NCBI RefSeq assembly: GCF_029960115.1
Contig: NZ_JASCOZ010000020.1
Location: 1-43,852, forward strand
Direction of reading: 5' to 3'
Source: Stenotrophomonas sp. PS02289
GTDB taxonomy: Bacteria > Pseudomonadota > Gammaproteobacteria > Xanthomonadales > Xanthomonadaceae
Length of the DNA: 43,852 bases
Part shown: positions 1 through 9,199 of the stretch, piece by piece
Position numbering within the stretch: position 1 is the first letter of the stretch
How the letters are laid out: each line of letters opens with the position of its first letter
Translations under genes and position numbers: made by a program
The notes under the pieces: generated by a model
Seen by the model: only the letters and a program-made list of their open reading frames with translations
Told to the model about the DNA's origin: nothing
The model's database searches: none

Positions 1-63
1 GCCACGCCCTGCGTGGCTTCGCGGTGTCGGACACGGCCGCAGCCAAGCAGGGCGTGGCTCTAC
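1..63. repeat. Pair of inverted SMAG/REP-type palindromes
   Basis: Two short palindromes face each other. The first (1-18) has arms GCCACGC/GCGTGGC around CCT and is cut by the window edge. The second (41-63), read on the minus strand, begins with GTAG (60-63) and has nearly the same stem around CCT with one mismatch. The GTAG head followed by a GC-rich stem with a three-base loop is the pattern of Stenotrophomonas SMAG repetitive elements. It lies downstream of the rraB-like gene and could act as an mRNA 3'-end structure. Confidence 0.7.
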
Positions 64-98
64 GGGTGTCCGGTTTATCGGTTAGGGACAGCCTGGAA

Positions 99-461
99 TC
101 AGGCGTCGTCGCTACCGTGCGCGAACTCAACCGGACCCACATCCATGCCGTCGTAATCTTCGACGCCGTTGGCTTCGGCCAGCGCCTGCAACTCATGATT
201 GCGCGTGTCCAGCGACTCGACCGAGTGGATCTCGATCTTCTCCACGTGCAGCACGTGGTACGGCGCTTCGCCCTCTTCCAGCTCCGGCTCAAACAGCTCG
301 ACCACGGTGTAGCCCTGGCCTTCCAGCACCTTCGCCAGGCCCTGTAGCGGCTCCGGGGTGGTGTTGACGAAGAAGTAGCCCCACACCAGGTTGCCCTGCA
401 GGTCCCAGTCGGTGTTCTCACGGATGTTGGCAAACATCTCGTTGATGGCGGTGATATCCAT
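99..461 (-). CDS. rraB: RraB-family regulator of ribonuclease E activity
   Basis: Small acidic cytoplasmic protein of 120 aa that resembles the RraB family. In Escherichia coli, RraB binds RNase E and slows mRNA decay. The sequence has the family's N-terminal segment with NTDWDLQGNLVWGYFF near residues 16-31, an FExELEEG stretch, a histidine/valine strand (HVLHVEKIEIHSVESL) and a very acidic C-terminus (YDGMDVGPVEF). Two in-frame ATGs exist at 467 and 461. AAGGA ends directly against the first and lies six bases before the second, so 461 is preferred. The protein appears complete. No operon partner is seen: mltD lies 52 bp upstream on the same strand. The name rests on recognised family pattern, and whether RNase E is the partner here is inferred. 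Confidence 0.75.
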   Translation of the reverse strand: MDITAINEMFANIRENTDWDLQGNLVWGYFFVNTTPEPLQGLAKVLEGQGYTVVELFEPELEEGEAPYHVLHVEKIEIHSVESLDTRNHELQALAEANGVEDYDGMDVGPVEFAHGSDDA

Positions 462-513
462 CGTCATTCCTTAAAAAAGCGCTTCAATGGCGGCGAGCCT
501 AACAGGTTCCGGG

Positions 514-2118
514 TTACTTCCCGCATCCCTGCAGTTTCAGCGACTGTCCCTGCCGCAGCGCATAGGCCGGGGCTTTGAGTCCGTTGGCACGCGCCAGCTC
601 ACGCAGGTCGCAGCTGTACTTGTCGGAGATCCGCCCGAGGGTGTCGCCCTTGCCGACCTTCACGCTGCGTACCGGCTTGGGTTTCGGCTTGGGGGCCACC
701 GCCACCGGCGCGGTAGGCGCGGTGGCGGCTGCGGCGGCTTCCACGCCGGCCACCGGCACCACGCTGCCCACCGCCACGTTGCCGGTGTAGCTGGCCGCGT
801 TCGGGCGCACGATGGCGGCATTGAGGTCGGCGGTGATCAGGGTGCGGGCCAGGTCGGCGCGCGGACCGGACACGCAGTAGCGGTTGTACAGGCCGGCAAT
901 GCGGGTGGTGGCATTGATGATCGTGCCGGCCGGAATCCAGCCGTCCGCCTCATAGCGCGGGTTGAGATTGCGCAGCACGCGCATGTAGCCGTCGCGGGTG
1001 CCGGCACTGCCCAGGCAGATGGTCAGTTCGTAGATGGTGGTGGACTTCGCCAGCCGCAGCGTGGCCGGCTGCGCGCTGATCTTCGGGAACTCCACCCCGT
1101 ACTGCTGCGGGTGCAGATAGATCCAGGCCGCGGCGATCACCATCGGCACGTAGTCCTTGGTTTCAGCCGGGAACTGGTTGTATACGCTGTCGACCCAGAA
1201 GCCCTGCCCCGGGTTCTGCCGGTACACGCGCACGGCACGGCCCTCGCCGCCGTTGTAACCGGCCAGCGACAGCTCGACGCTGTTGTTGAGCTCGCGCATG
1301 CGCTCGTTGAGGTAGGTGGCGCTGGCTTCGGCGGCGCTGCGCGCATCGAAGCGGGTGTCAAAACCGGTACCGTCCGGGCCCAGGCCAAAACGACGGCCGG
1401 TGGCCGGCATGAACTGCATCAGCCCGGCCGCTCCCGCGCGCGAGGAGGCATGCACGCGCCCATTGGATTCCTTGGCCATGATGCCGAACAGCAGGGCCTC
1501 GGGCAGGCCGCGCTTCTCCCATTCCGGCCACATCACCGAACGCAGGTTCTGGTAGTTCTCGTAGCTGGTCAGAAGCGCCGGACGCATGTCGGTCAGCCAG
1601 CGGCGGATGCCGGCCTGCACGGCCGGGTTGTACTCGACCATGTTGTCGAAGGCATGGCGCTTGTCGTTGAGCAGCGCAGCGGCGCGCGCCGCCTCAGGGA
1701 CGTCGGCAGCCAGCGGGCCGATGTGGTCCGGGTCGGCTTCCAGCAGCGCCGGACCGCTGCCGGCGACCTCCTGCTCCTCTTCCCCACTGGCGTCAGCGTT
1801 GCTCTTGAGCAGGCGCTTGTAGGTGGTCAGCAGGTTGCTGACCTGGCAGCCCTTCTGCGCGACACAGGCGCTGACCACGTCCTCCATGTCTTCCAGCGCG
1901 GCATCGCTTTCGTTGCGCCCCTTGGGGTCGGCATTGGCGACCAGCACCTGGGCATCGGCGAAGCGCTTCTCGGCGGTGGCCATGCGCTGCTCCAGCGCCT
2001 CGATCTTGACCTTGTCACGTGCGGACACGCGCTGGGCCTGCGCCTGCGGCGCAACGGTGAACAGAGCAGCCAATGCCAGCAGCGGCCAACCACGGACAAA
2101 CAGGACAGGAACGGGCAT
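514..2118 (-). CDS. mltD: MltD-type lytic murein transglycosylase with LysM domain
   Basis: Exported peptidoglycan-cleaving enzyme of about 534 aa. A signal peptide (hydrophobic core LLALAALFTVAP, ending AQAQ) is followed by a helical region to about residue 190, then the SLT catalytic domain. Its Glu (about residue 217, in IMAKESNGR) and the AAGLMQFMPATG motif are intact. A single LysM domain (KVGKGDTLGRISDKYS) closes the protein at about 487-534 and should hold it on peptidoglycan. Enzymes of this family cleave the MurNAc-GlcNAc bond to form 1,6-anhydromuropeptides. E. coli MltD is a lipoprotein with two LysM repeats. This copy shows no lipobox and only one clear LysM. The ATG at 2118 is preferred over an in-frame GTG at 2127; neither has a good ribosome site. 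It is divergent from the HerA-like gene. Confidence 0.88.
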   Translation of the reverse strand: MPVPVLFVRGWPLLALAALFTVAPQAQAQRVSARDKVKIEALEQRMATAEKRFADAQVLVANADPKGRNESDAALEDMEDVVSACVAQKGCQVSNLLTTYKRLLKSNADASGEEEQEVAGSGPALLEADPDHIGPLAADVPEAARAAALLNDKRHAFDNMVEYNPAVQAGIRRWLTDMRPALLTSYENYQNLRSVMWPEWEKRGLPEALLFGIMAKESNGRVHASSRAGAAGLMQFMPATGRRFGLGPDGTGFDTRFDARSAAEASATYLNERMRELNNSVELSLAGYNGGEGRAVRVYRQNPGQGFWVDSVYNQFPAETKDYVPMVIAAAWIYLHPQQYGVEFPKISAQPATLRLAKSTTIYELTICLGSAGTRDGYMRVLRNLNPRYEADGWIPAGTIINATTRIAGLYNRYCVSGPRADLARTLITADLNAAIVRPNAASYTGNVAVGSVVPVAGVEAAAAATAPTAPVAVAPKPKPKPVRSVKVGKGDTLGRISDKYSCDLRELARANGLKAPAYALRQGQSLKLQGCGK

Positions 2119-2262
2119 CTTTGGCACTGTGAACGAATGAGCAGGCAGAGTAGCTGTGCGGCTTGCATCGGGGCAACCCGGTCACCCGTCCCGCCTCGCC
2201 CCGCGTTTAGAATCAGCCCATCAACCCCGCCCATTCACCTGCATCCCTACCGCGAGTTGACC

Positions 2263-3768
2263 ATGGACCCGATCCTGATTGGCAAAGGCGTCACCGACGA
2301 CATCGCCGTCACCCTCCAACCCGCGCTGGGCAACCGCCACGGGCTGGTGGCCGGAGCCACCGGCACCGGCAAGACGGTAACCCTGATGACCCTGGCCGAA
2401 GGGTTTTCACGGATCGGGGTGCCGGTATTCCTGGCCGATGTGAAGGGCGATGTCTCCGGCCTGGCCGTACCCGGTGCCGGCGGCGAAAAGCTGCTGCAGC
2501 GCGCGCAGGAGATCGGCGTCAGCGACTATGCCCCTGCTGGCAGCCCGACCGTCTTCTGGGACCTGTACGGCAAGCTGGGCCATCCGGTGCGCACCACCGT
2601 CAGCGAAATGGGCCCCACCCTGCTGGCGCGCATCCTGGAGCTCAATGACACCCAGGCCGGCGTGCTCGACATCGTGTTCAAGTTGGCCGACGACCGCGGC
2701 CTGCTGCTGCTCGACCTGGACGACCTGCGCGCCCTGCTGGGACTGGTGGCCGACGAGCGCAAGGACATCTCGACCGAGTACGGCCTGGTCAGTGCACAGA
2801 CCGTGGCGGCGATCCAGCGCGCCCTGCTGCGGCTGTCGCAGGACGGCGGCGAGTCGTTCTTCGGCGAGCCGGCACTGGAGCTGGCCGACCTGATGCGGGT
2901 CAACCATGACGGTCGCGGCGTGATCGGCATCCTCGCCGCCGACCAGCTGGTACTCAAGCCGCGCCTGTATTCGACATTCCTGTTGTGGCTGCTGTCGGAA
3001 CTGTTTGAAACGCTGCCGGAAGTGGGCGATCTGGAAAAGCCGAAGCTGGTCTTCATCTTCGACGAGGCGCACCTGCTGTTCGACGATGCCCCGGCCGCAC
3101 TGGTACAGCGCATCGAGCAGGTGGTGCGGCTCATCCGTTCCAAGGGCGTGGGCGTGTACTTCTGCTCGCAGTTCCCCGACGACGTGCCGGCCAACATCCT
3201 TGGCCAGCTGGGCAACCGGGTGCAGCATGCGCTGCGCGCGTTCACCCCGCGCGACCAGAAGGCCGTGAAGATCGCCGCAGAGACCTTCGTCCCCAATCCC
3301 AAACTGGATGTGGTGGCCACGCTGTCACAGCTGGGCACCGGCGAGGCGCTGGTCTCCACGTTGCAGGACAAGGGCATTCCCTCGCCGGTGCAGCAGACCC
3401 GGATCGTCCCGCCGCGCTGCCGCATGGGCGCGATCACCGAGGCCGAGCGCGCACAGGTGCGTGCCGGCAGCCCGGTCGGTACCCGCTACGACACCACAGT
3501 GAACCGCGAATCGGCCGCCGAGCTGCTGGCCCAGCGTGCGGAGAAAGCCGTCCAGCAGGCCGACGCGCCCAAGGCACGCACGCGCGAGCAGGATGAGGCG
3601 CAGGAAGGCGGCTTCGGTCAGTCGATCAAGGACGCCATCTTCGGGACCAAGCGCCGCCAGGGCATGATTGAAACCATGGCCAAGCAGACCACCCGCACGG
3701 TCGGCACCAAACTGGGCAACCAGATCGTGCGCGGCATCCTGGGCGGCATTTTCGGCGGCAAGCGCTGA
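2263..3768 (+). CDS. HerA-like P-loop ATPase (DUF853 family)
   Basis: Cytoplasmic 501-aa ATPase of the HerA/FtsK superfamily, DUF853 (YjgR-like) group. Walker A is GATGTGKT at about residues 32-39, and Walker B is [13 protein letters not shown] at about 262-274. An arginine-rich sensor region ([24 protein letters not shown]) follows, then a basic/Gln-rich tail that ends in a glycine-rich segment typical of the family. The role is not established; members are usually called putative helicases or DNA translocases. The reading frame stays open far upstream, antisense to mltD, but the start ATGGACCCGATC at 2263 gives the family N-terminus (ILIGKG). The stop overlaps the start of greB by one base (TGATG), so the two are probably translationally coupled. 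Confidence 0.85.
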   Translation: MDPILIGKGVTDDIAVTLQPALGNRHGLVAGATGTGKTVTLMTLAEGFSRIGVPVFLADVKGDVSGLAVPGAGGEKLLQRAQEIGVSDYAPAGSPTVFWDLYGKLGHPVRTTVSEMGPTLLARILELNDTQAGVLDIVFKLADDRGLLLLDLDDLRALLGLVADERKDISTEYGLVSAQTVAAIQRALLRLSQDGGESFFGEPALELADLMRVNHDGRGVIGILAADQLVLKPRLYSTFLLWLLSELFETLPEVGDLEKPKLVFIFDEAHLLFDDAPAALVQRIEQVVRLIRSKGVGVYFCSQFPDDVPANILGQLGNRVQHALRAFTPRDQKAVKIAAETFVPNPKLDVVATLSQLGTGEALVSTLQDKGIPSPVQQTRIVPPRCRMGAITEAERAQVRAGSPVGTRYDTTVNRESAAELLAQRAEKAVQQADAPKARTREQDEAQEGGFGQSIKDAIFGTKRRQGMIETMAKQTTRTVGTKLGNQIVRGILGGIFGGKR

Positions 3769-4271
3769 TGTCGCGTTGGCGTCCGCCCGGCGAGAAGAGC
3801 ACGGCGCTGATCACCGCGCAGGGGCATCAGCGCCTGAAAAGCGAGCTGGATGAGTTGTGGCGCGTGAAGCGCCCCGAAGTGGTGAAAGCGCTGGCCGCAG
3901 CGGCCGCTGAAGGCGACCGTTCGGAGAACGCCGAGTACACCTATCGCAAGAAGCAACTGGGCGAGATCGACCGCCGGGTGCGCTACCTGACCAAGCGACT
4001 GGAGTCGTTGCGGGTCGTGGATACGGTGCCAACCGATCCGCAGGCAGTGTTTTTTGGCGCGTGGGTGGAGCTGGAGAATGTCGATAGCGGTGACACCACG
4101 CGCTACCGCATCGTCGGGCCGGATGAGACCGATGCCGGTGCCGGGTGGATCAGCATTGATTCACCGCTGGCGCGGGCGTTGCTGAAGAAGCGCGTGGACG
4201 ATGAGTTTGAGGTGGAGCTGCCGAGCGGGCGCACCGGGTTTGCGATTCTGGCGGTGGATTACGCCGCGTGA
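3768..4271 (+). CDS. greB: Transcription elongation factor GreB
   Basis: 167-aa RNA-polymerase secondary-channel factor. It has an N-terminal antiparallel coiled coil (about residues 15-85, with the tip motif [14 protein letters not shown]) and a C-terminal FKBP-like domain (about 90-165). The acidic residues at the coil tip needed to stimulate transcript cleavage in backtracked complexes are present. A short basic N-terminal extension ([11 protein letters not shown]) and the YTYRKK variant favour GreB over GreA. It starts on the ATG that overlaps the HerA-like stop. It ends convergent with, and overlapping by 13 bp, the DUF3025 gene on the other strand, with no obvious terminator between them. 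Confidence 0.93.
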   Translation: MSRWRPPGEKSTALITAQGHQRLKSELDELWRVKRPEVVKALAAAAAEGDRSENAEYTYRKKQLGEIDRRVRYLTKRLESLRVVDTVPTDPQAVFFGAWVELENVDSGDTTRYRIVGPDETDAGAGWISIDSPLARALLKKRVDDEFEVELPSGRTGFAILAVDYAA

Positions 4272-5095
4272 CCCATGGCGTCCGGATACCGCCGCCCCTC
4301 ACGCAACGGCCGGAAATACCCCGCATCCGCATAAAACCCCGGATGCTGCGGTGCCCACCATCCCGGCACGCCCATCATCGGCAACGGCCGCAGCTCCAGC
4401 GGATCACACAGCACGCGGCCGTCTTCCACGGCCTGCGCTACCGCGGCCACGGCACCGGCATCATCATCGCCCTGCACCACCAGACATTTCCCCACCAGCA
4501 ACCGCTCGGGCAGCAACGCCTGTTCCATCAGCGCATGGCCAAACACAGCCGCCACCGCGATGCGCCCATCTCGCCAGGCATCCGCCTGCGCAACGAACAG
4601 CGATTGCCAGTCATGCGCATCCCACAGCTGCAACAGCGCAGCATCCGTCACGCGCACCACCACACCACTCTCATCGAACTGCGTCAGTGCGGCCTGCGCG
4701 CGATTGCGCTGGTGCCCGCCCTGCCCCTCGACGTGTCGGCACTGCTGCAGGTTGAGCGCCTGCTTGAGCGCGGGATAACGGGCCCAGACCACGGCATTGA
4801 ACAGGTCGTGCCAGTTATCCGCGCGGGTGGCGATCGCGCCTCGCGCAATGCGCGTTTCGTAGTGCAGACCGTCAGCCAGCAACGCGTCGGTCTGTTCAAC
4901 CAGATGCCTGCCGTCCAATGCCAGACGCTGATCCAGCATTGACACGGACGGCCACTCCGGGCCGGTGAGCAGATCCCGGAAACCGGAGATCTGCGCGAAC
5001 AGCGGGTGCTCGAACGTGGTTGTCGACACCTCTGCACGCAGCGGCGCAACGAACCGGCGGCGCATGCCACCGGCATCGGCCGCCGCCGTGGTCAC
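4259..5095 (-). CDS. DUF3025 family protein
   Basis: Cytoplasmic 278-aa protein of unknown function. The segment [24 protein letters not shown] (given here by its ends, about residues 92-115) and the closing P-x-x-[14 protein letters not shown] region are hallmarks of DUF3025. No signal peptide or membrane helix is seen. The start is GTG, overlapping the rimO stop codon as GTGA (5092-5095), so translation is probably coupled to rimO. An internal ATG (MRRRF) would lose only about ten residues. The gene is second in a two-gene minus-strand operon behind rimO, but the sequence gives no clue to a shared function. Confidence 0.82.
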   Translation of the reverse strand: MTTAAADAGGMRRRFVAPLRAEVSTTTFEHPLFAQISGFRDLLTGPEWPSVSMLDQRLALDGRHLVEQTDALLADGLHYETRIARGAIATRADNWHDLFNAVVWARYPALKQALNLQQCRHVEGQGGHQRNRAQAALTQFDESGVVVRVTDAALLQLWDAHDWQSLFVAQADAWRDGRIAVAAVFGHALMEQALLPERLLVGKCLVVQGDDDAGAVAAVAQAVEDGRVLCDPLELRPLPMMGVPGWWAPQHPGFYADAGYFRPLREGRRYPDAMGHAA

Positions 5096-6459
5096 AGCAC
5101 CTTGAGGTCGAGCAGCTTGCGCGCCGGGGTTTCCTCGATCAGTGCGTCGCCATACAGATCATGCTCGTCGCTTTCGGTGATTTCGACATTGACGAACTGC
5201 CCCACCTGCAGGCGCGCTTCGTCGGCATTCTGGATGTGCACCAGGCCGTCGATCTCCGGCGCATCGGCCTTGGAACGGGCCACGGCGATGCCGTCTTCAA
5301 TCGCGTCGACCAGGCACTGCTGCACGGTGCCGATCTTGGCCTCCAGGCGCGCGGCGGAGATCTCGGCCTGACGGGCCATGAAGCGGGCCAGACGCTCCTG
5401 CTTGACCTCGTCCGGCACTGCGCCGGGCAGGTCGTTGGCGGTGGCACCGGTGACCGGCGAGTAGGCGAACGCGCCGACACGGTCCAGCTGCGCTTCGTCG
5501 AGGAACGACAGCAGCTCTTCGAACTCGGCCTCGGTTTCACCGGGGAAGCCGACGATGAAGGTCGAGCGCACGGTGATGTCCGGGCACAGCTGACGCCAGC
5601 GCTGCACGCGCTCCAGGGTCTTGTCGACCGCGCCCGGGCGCTTCATCAACTTCAGGATGCGCGGGCTGGCGTGCTGGAACGGGATGTCCAGGTACGGCAG
5701 GATGCGGTTTTCGGCCATCAGCGGCACCACGTCGTCCACGTGCGGGTACGGGTAGACGTAGTGCATGCGAGTCCACGCATCGAGCTCGGACAAGCCTTCG
5801 CACAGCGACTTCATGCGGGTCTGGTAGGCCTTGTCACGCCACATGCGCTCGGCGTACTTCACGTCCACGCCATAGGCGGAGGTGTCCTGCGAAACCACCA
5901 GCAGTTCCTTGACGCCGCCACGCACCAGCCTCTCGGCTTCGCGCAGCACGTCGTCCACCGGGCGCGAGACCAGCTTGCCACGCATGGAGGGAATGATGCA
6001 GAAGCTGCAATGGTGGTTGCAGCCCTCGGAGATCTTCAGATAGGCGTAGTGGCGCGGGGTCAGCTTGATGCCGTAATCCGGCACCAGATCCACGAACGGA
6101 TCATGCTTGGGCGGCAGCGCGGCATGCACCGCCTCCATCACGCTCTGGTAGTCCTGCGGGCCGGACACCGCCAGCACGTCCGGGTAAGCCTTGCGGATCT
6201 CCTCCGGGCGCTTGCCCAGGCAGCCGGTGACGATCACCTTGCCGTTCTCGTTCATCGCCTCGCCGATGGCGTCCAGCGATTCGGTCACTGCCGAATCAAT
6301 GAAGCCACAGGTGTTGACCACGACCACGTCGGCCGAGTCATAGGACGGCACGATGTCGTAGCCCTCGGCCCGCAACTGGGTGAGGATGCGCTCGGAATCG
6401 ACAAGGGCCTTCGGGCAGCCAAGGCTGACGAAGCCGACTTTGGGGTTCAGCTGGGACAT
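5092..6459 (-). CDS. rimO: Ribosomal protein S12 methylthiotransferase RimO
   Basis: Radical-SAM methylthiotransferase (455 aa) that adds a methylthio group to an aspartate of ribosomal protein S12. The N-terminal MTTase domain keeps its three cluster cysteines (C15, C51, C80). The radical-SAM CxxxCxxC lies at C147, C151 and C154 (GCNHHCSFC), and a TRAM domain covers about the last 65 residues. The opening [17 protein letters not shown] is a RimO signature that separates it from the tRNA enzyme MiaB. Length is normal. It is the first gene of an operon with DUF3025. A possible -10 box is noted separately. Confidence 0.97.
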   Translation of the reverse strand: MSQLNPKVGFVSLGCPKALVDSERILTQLRAEGYDIVPSYDSADVVVVNTCGFIDSAVTESLDAIGEAMNENGKVIVTGCLGKRPEEIRKAYPDVLAVSGPQDYQSVMEAVHAALPPKHDPFVDLVPDYGIKLTPRHYAYLKISEGCNHHCSFCIIPSMRGKLVSRPVDDVLREAERLVRGGVKELLVVSQDTSAYGVDVKYAERMWRDKAYQTRMKSLCEGLSELDAWTRMHYVYPYPHVDDVVPLMAENRILPYLDIPFQHASPRILKLMKRPGAVDKTLERVQRWRQLCPDITVRSTFIVGFPGETEAEFEELLSFLDEAQLDRVGAFAYSPVTGATANDLPGAVPDEVKQERLARFMARQAEISAARLEAKIGTVQQCLVDAIEDGIAVARSKADAPEIDGLVHIQNADEARLQVGQFVNVEITESDEHDLYGDALIEETPARKLLDLKVL

Positions 6460-6536
6460 GGATCGCGGGACTCTGGGGGCCTGGGCCGCTGCCGGGAGGG
6501 CAGGCAGACCTGGGGGCCGGGGCCTGAAAGGCCGCC

Positions 6537-6542
6537 AGTATA
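6537..6542 (-). promoter_or_regulatory. Possible -10 box for rimO
   Basis: On the minus strand this reads TATACT, a five-of-six match to the sigma-70 -10 hexamer, about 78 bp before the rimO start. No convincing -35 is seen at 16-18 bp, so this is only a candidate. The surrounding 138-bp gap also holds a direct repeat of GCGCCCTGAA. Confidence 0.3.
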
Positions 6543-6597
6543 CCGGGGTTGGGGGCTGCGCCCTGAATCGCGCCCTGAAGCGCCCCTGCAGGCTGAA

Positions 6598-7116
6598 TCA
6601 GCCCTTCGCCCCACCGGACGGGGGTTCTGATTGCCAATAGACCCCCAGCACAGTGAGCGGCCGGTCTGACCGTATCTGCACCGTGCGTATTACCTCGCCC
6701 GCAGGAATTGACGCCTCGTCACCATTCGAAACACATGCTGCAAGCTCAGGACCATCTGACACGACACCGTTGAGTTTCCATGCCTGGCTCGGAAGACCCA
6801 GGCTGTAGACACGCCCCGCTTCGGACTCGAGTGTTGCAGTCAGGACTGCCCCTTTCATGAGGGCCTCAAACTCCGCGCTCCGGAACGGCGGCGGTTGTTC
6901 GCCAGCATCCGTCTTCAGCACCACACAAACACTTACCTCGCCCCGAGACGTCAACGCGGCCTGGCTGAGGAACTGCCTCCCTTGCGCTCGCAGCTCAAAA
7001 GGGTGCGATTCCAGCACGATGGTTTCCCACCCGGCCATCCGCATCGTCAGATCATTCAGGCGGTCACACCCCGCCGAGAATGCAAGCGCAACCCCCACCA
7101 CAATCAATCGCCACAT
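6598..7116 (-). CDS. Hypothetical lipoprotein
   Basis: 172-aa protein of unrecognised family. A short N-terminus (MWRLIVVGVALAFSAGC) forms a lipoprotein signal peptide, with the lipobox Cys at about residue 17. The rest looks like a globular periplasmic beta-rich domain. Further Cys residues in VCVVLKTD and AACVSNG could pair. The C-terminus is short and Gly/Pro-rich. The ATG at 7116 is chosen because GGAGG lies eight bases upstream; an ATG at 7131 overlaps that same motif. It stands alone, divergent from the dienelactone hydrolase gene and upstream of rimO on the same strand. No function can be assigned. Confidence 0.7.
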   Translation of the reverse strand: MWRLIVVGVALAFSAGCDRLNDLTMRMAGWETIVLESHPFELRAQGRQFLSQAALTSRGEVSVCVVLKTDAGEQPPPFRSAEFEALMKGAVLTATLESEAGRVYSLGLPSQAWKLNGVVSDGPELAACVSNGDEASIPAGEVIRTVQIRSDRPLTVLGVYWQSEPPSGGAKG

Positions 7117-7242
7117 CCCCACGCCCTCCATGACCCGCCGTCGCGCCGACAGCGCAGGGCAAGTATATCGACAGCACGTTGTGACACCCCGCTAACCCCG
7201 CCGCAGCCGATAATGAACGCCTGAACATTCAGGAGTACTGCA

Positions 7243-7914
7243 ATGGGTGAGTGGGTCACGCTGGATACGCATTACGGGCCGGTCCGGGCCTGGCAGGCAC
7301 TGCCGGAAGGCAAGCCGCGCGGGGGGCTGGTGGTCATCCAGGAAATTTTCGGGGCCAACCCGCATATCCGCGAGGTGGCCGAAGGGTTTGCGGCGCAGGG
7401 CTACGCGGTGCTGGCCCCCTCGTTCTTCGACCTGGTCGATGGCCCCGAGGCCGATCCCGACGCCCTGCCCTACGACCCGGACGGGGTGAAGCAGGGTCTG
7501 GAACGGGTCAATGCGCTCGGGGTGGAAAAAGCGCTGGAGATCGTCCGCGCGGCGGCCTCGAAACTGGCCCCGGCGGGCAAGGTCGGTACCGTCGGCTATT
7601 GCTGGGGTGGCAGCATTGCCCTGTTGTCGGCGTTGCGCCTGGGCCTGCCCTCGGTCAGCTACTACGGTGCCCGCAACGTCCAGTTCCTGGACGAGACGGC
7701 CAAGGCACCGGTCATGTTCCACTTCGGCGCGCAGGACAAGAGCATTCCACCGGAGGCCGTGCAGGCCCACCGCGAAAAGCTGCCGCAGATGGCCACCTAT
7801 GTCTATCCGGCCGACCATGCCTTCAACCGCAACGTCGGACACGGGTATGATCCAGACAGCGCCGCCCTGGCGCTGCAACGCACCCTTGACTTCTTTTCGG
7901 AGCATCTTGGATGA
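7243..7914 (+). CDS. Dienelactone hydrolase family protein
   Basis: Alpha/beta-hydrolase of 223 aa related to carboxymethylenebutenolidase. The triad is a Cys nucleophile at C120 (GYCWGG), Asp165 (FGAQDKSIP) and His192 (ADHAFN). Glu34 in VIQEIFG is the residue that primes the Cys in this family. No signal peptide is present, so it should be cytoplasmic. The ATG has a strong AGGAG seven bases upstream. No other aromatic-degradation gene is nearby, so the natural substrate cannot be inferred. It is the first of a run of three plus-strand genes, and its stop overlaps the HIT gene as ATGA. Confidence 0.88.
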   Translation: MGEWVTLDTHYGPVRAWQALPEGKPRGGLVVIQEIFGANPHIREVAEGFAAQGYAVLAPSFFDLVDGPEADPDALPYDPDGVKQGLERVNALGVEKALEIVRAAASKLAPAGKVGTVGYCWGGSIALLSALRLGLPSVSYYGARNVQFLDETAKAPVMFHFGAQDKSIPPEAVQAHREKLPQMATYVYPADHAFNRNVGHGYDPDSAALALQRTLDFFSEHLG

Positions 7915-8333
7915 GCGAGTTTGAACTGGATTCCCGTCTGGCCACCGACAGTGTACTGGTGGACGAAGGCCCGTTGTCGCAAGTGCGGTTGATGAATGAC
8001 GAGCGGTACCCGTGGTTGATTCTGGTGCCGCGGCTGGCCGACATCACCGAATGGATCGAACTGGACGGCGAGCAGCAGGACAAGCTGCGCACCGAGTTGA
8101 ACCGGGCCTGCAAGGCGCTCAAGGGCACCGACGGCGTGGAAAAGATCAACATCGGTTCGCTGGGCAACATCGTGCGCCAGCTGCATTTCCACGTGATCGG
8201 CCGCCATCAGGGCGACCCGGCGTGGCCCGCGCCGGTCTGGGGCCACGGACAGGCGCATCGCTTCGACCCCGAAGTGCTCGCCGAACGTGTCGCGTACTGG
8301 AAGGAACGGCTAGGATATTCGCCCCAGCCCTGA
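7911..8333 (+). CDS. HIT-domain protein
   Basis: 140-aa histidine-triad family protein. The motif reads QLHFHVIGR, so the usual H-x-H-x-H has Gln in its first position, a variant common in this proteobacterial subgroup. The downstream GDPAWPAPVWG segment is typical of the same subgroup. HIT proteins hydrolyse or transfer nucleotides. The central His expected to be the nucleophile is kept, but the substrate is unknown. The start overlaps the dienelactone hydrolase stop by four bases (ATGA), showing an operon. Confidence 0.85.
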   Translation: MSEFELDSRLATDSVLVDEGPLSQVRLMNDERYPWLILVPRLADITEWIELDGEQQDKLRTELNRACKALKGTDGVEKINIGSLGNIVRQLHFHVIGRHQGDPAWPAPVWGHGQAHRFDPEVLAERVAYWKERLGYSPQP

Positions 8334-8349
8334 GTCCAGACCGAATCCC

Positions 8350-8517
8350 ATGCGTTTCAATCTTGTCGCTGCCATCCTGTTGATCCTGATCGGCCTGTTC
8401 ATGCTGGCCAGCAACCTGGGCTGGACCCAGTTGAACCTGTCCCGGCTGTTTTTGACCTGGTGGCCGGTGGGCCTGGTGGCGGTAGGTGTGGCGATGTTGT
8501 TTGGTCGCGGCAAATAA
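8350..8517 (+). CDS. Small membrane protein, LiaF/DUF5668-like transmembrane segment
   Basis: A 55-aa protein with two hydrophobic helices (about residues 4-20 and 37-51) joined by a short loop, NLGWTQLNLSRLF. The pattern of a short helix, GW, and a WWPVGLVAVGVAMLF helix ending in GRGK resembles the transmembrane domain of the LiaI/LiaF-like DUF5668 group. It starts 16 bp after the HIT stop and is followed at once by a strong terminator, so it is the last gene of this operon. Function unknown. Confidence 0.65.
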   Translation: MRFNLVAAILLILIGLFMLASNLGWTQLNLSRLFLTWWPVGLVAVGVAMLFGRGK

Positions 8518-8520
8518 GCA

Positions 8521-8550
8521 AAAAGGCGCGGAGTGATCCGCGCCTTTTCT
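8521..8550 (+). terminator. Rho-independent terminator
   Basis: Perfect 12-bp stem AAAAGGCGCGGA/TCCGCGCCTTTT with loop GTGA, three bases after the small membrane protein stop. The A and T tracts at the stem base allow it to work in both directions, so it may also serve dcd on the minus strand. Confidence 0.9.
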
Positions 8551-8560
8551 GCATCTGCGA

Positions 8561-8584
8561 GGGCCGGCCAACGGCCGGCGCTAC
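8561..8584 (-). repeat. SMAG/REP-type palindrome
   Basis: On the minus strand it begins GTAG, followed by a 7-bp stem GCCGGCC/GGCCGGC around a three-base loop. It sits between the terminator and the end of dcd. Confidence 0.65.
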
Positions 8585-8585
8585 T

Positions 8586-9158
8586 TCAGGTGCGTGGCAG
8601 AGTGACGCCGGTCTGGCCCTGGTACTTGCCGCCGCGATCCTTGTACGAGGTTTCGCAGATATCGTCCGGCGCGGCCTGGAAGAACAGCATCTGGGCGACG
8701 CCTTCATTGGCGTAGATGCGCGCCGGCAGCGGCGTGGTGTTGCTGAACTCCAGGGTCACATGCCCTTCCCACTCCGGCTCCAGCGGGGTCACGTTGACGA
8801 TGATGCCGCAGCGCGCGTAGGTGCTCTTGCCCAGGCACACCACCAGGGTGTCGCGCGGAATGCGGAAGTACTCCACGGTGCGCGCCAGCGCGAAGCTGTT
8901 GGGCGGGATGATGCACTCGTCGGCGGTGATGTCGACGAAGCTGCCACTGTCGAAGTGCTTGGGGTCGACAATGGTGGAGTTGATGTTGGTGAACACCTTG
9001 AACTCACGCGAGCAGCGCACGTCGTAGCCGTAGCTGGAGGTGCCGTAGCTGACGATGCGCTGGCCGTTGGCCTGCTTGACCTGGCCGGGCTCGAACGGCT
9101 CGATCATGCCGTGCTGCTCGGACATGCGGCGGATCCAGCGGTCACTCTTGATGCTCAT
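8586..9158 (-). CDS. dcd: dCTP deaminase
   Basis: 190-aa cytoplasmic enzyme that deaminates dCTP to dUTP, the main dUMP source for thymidylate in Gram-negative bacteria. Family landmarks are present: [15 protein letters not shown], the [13 protein letters not shown] segment, the active-site region [10 protein letters not shown], and [10 protein letters not shown] with the catalytic Glu. Length matches the family. Translation is taken from the ATG at 9158 (MSIKSD), although the frame stays open far upstream across mrp. It lies 41 bp downstream of mrp on the same strand and is probably cotranscribed with it. Confidence 0.96.
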   Translation of the reverse strand: MSIKSDRWIRRMSEQHGMIEPFEPGQVKQANGQRIVSYGTSSYGYDVRCSREFKVFTNINSTIVDPKHFDSGSFVDITADECIIPPNSFALARTVEYFRIPRDTLVVCLGKSTYARCGIIVNVTPLEPEWEGHVTLEFSNTTPLPARIYANEGVAQMLFFQAAPDDICETSYKDRGGKYQGQTGVTLPRT

Positions 9159-9199
9159 CGGGGGGTCCTGGGTGCGTTGAGGCAAGAATTCTAAGCGGT

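Noticed and set aside
487..2262. Long open frame continuing upstream of the HerA-like gene on the plus strand
   Set aside because: It is antisense to mltD, whose catalytic and LysM motifs are clear. The HerA family N-terminus begins at 2263.
6548..6597. Direct repeat of GCGCCCTGAA between rimO and the lipoprotein gene as a regulatory element
   Set aside because: Only two adjacent copies exist, with no clear promoter geometry, and chance is likely in GC-rich DNA.
5020..6630. Plus-strand open frame opposite rimO
   Set aside because: rimO has all six cluster cysteines and normal length. The opposing frame is a shadow.
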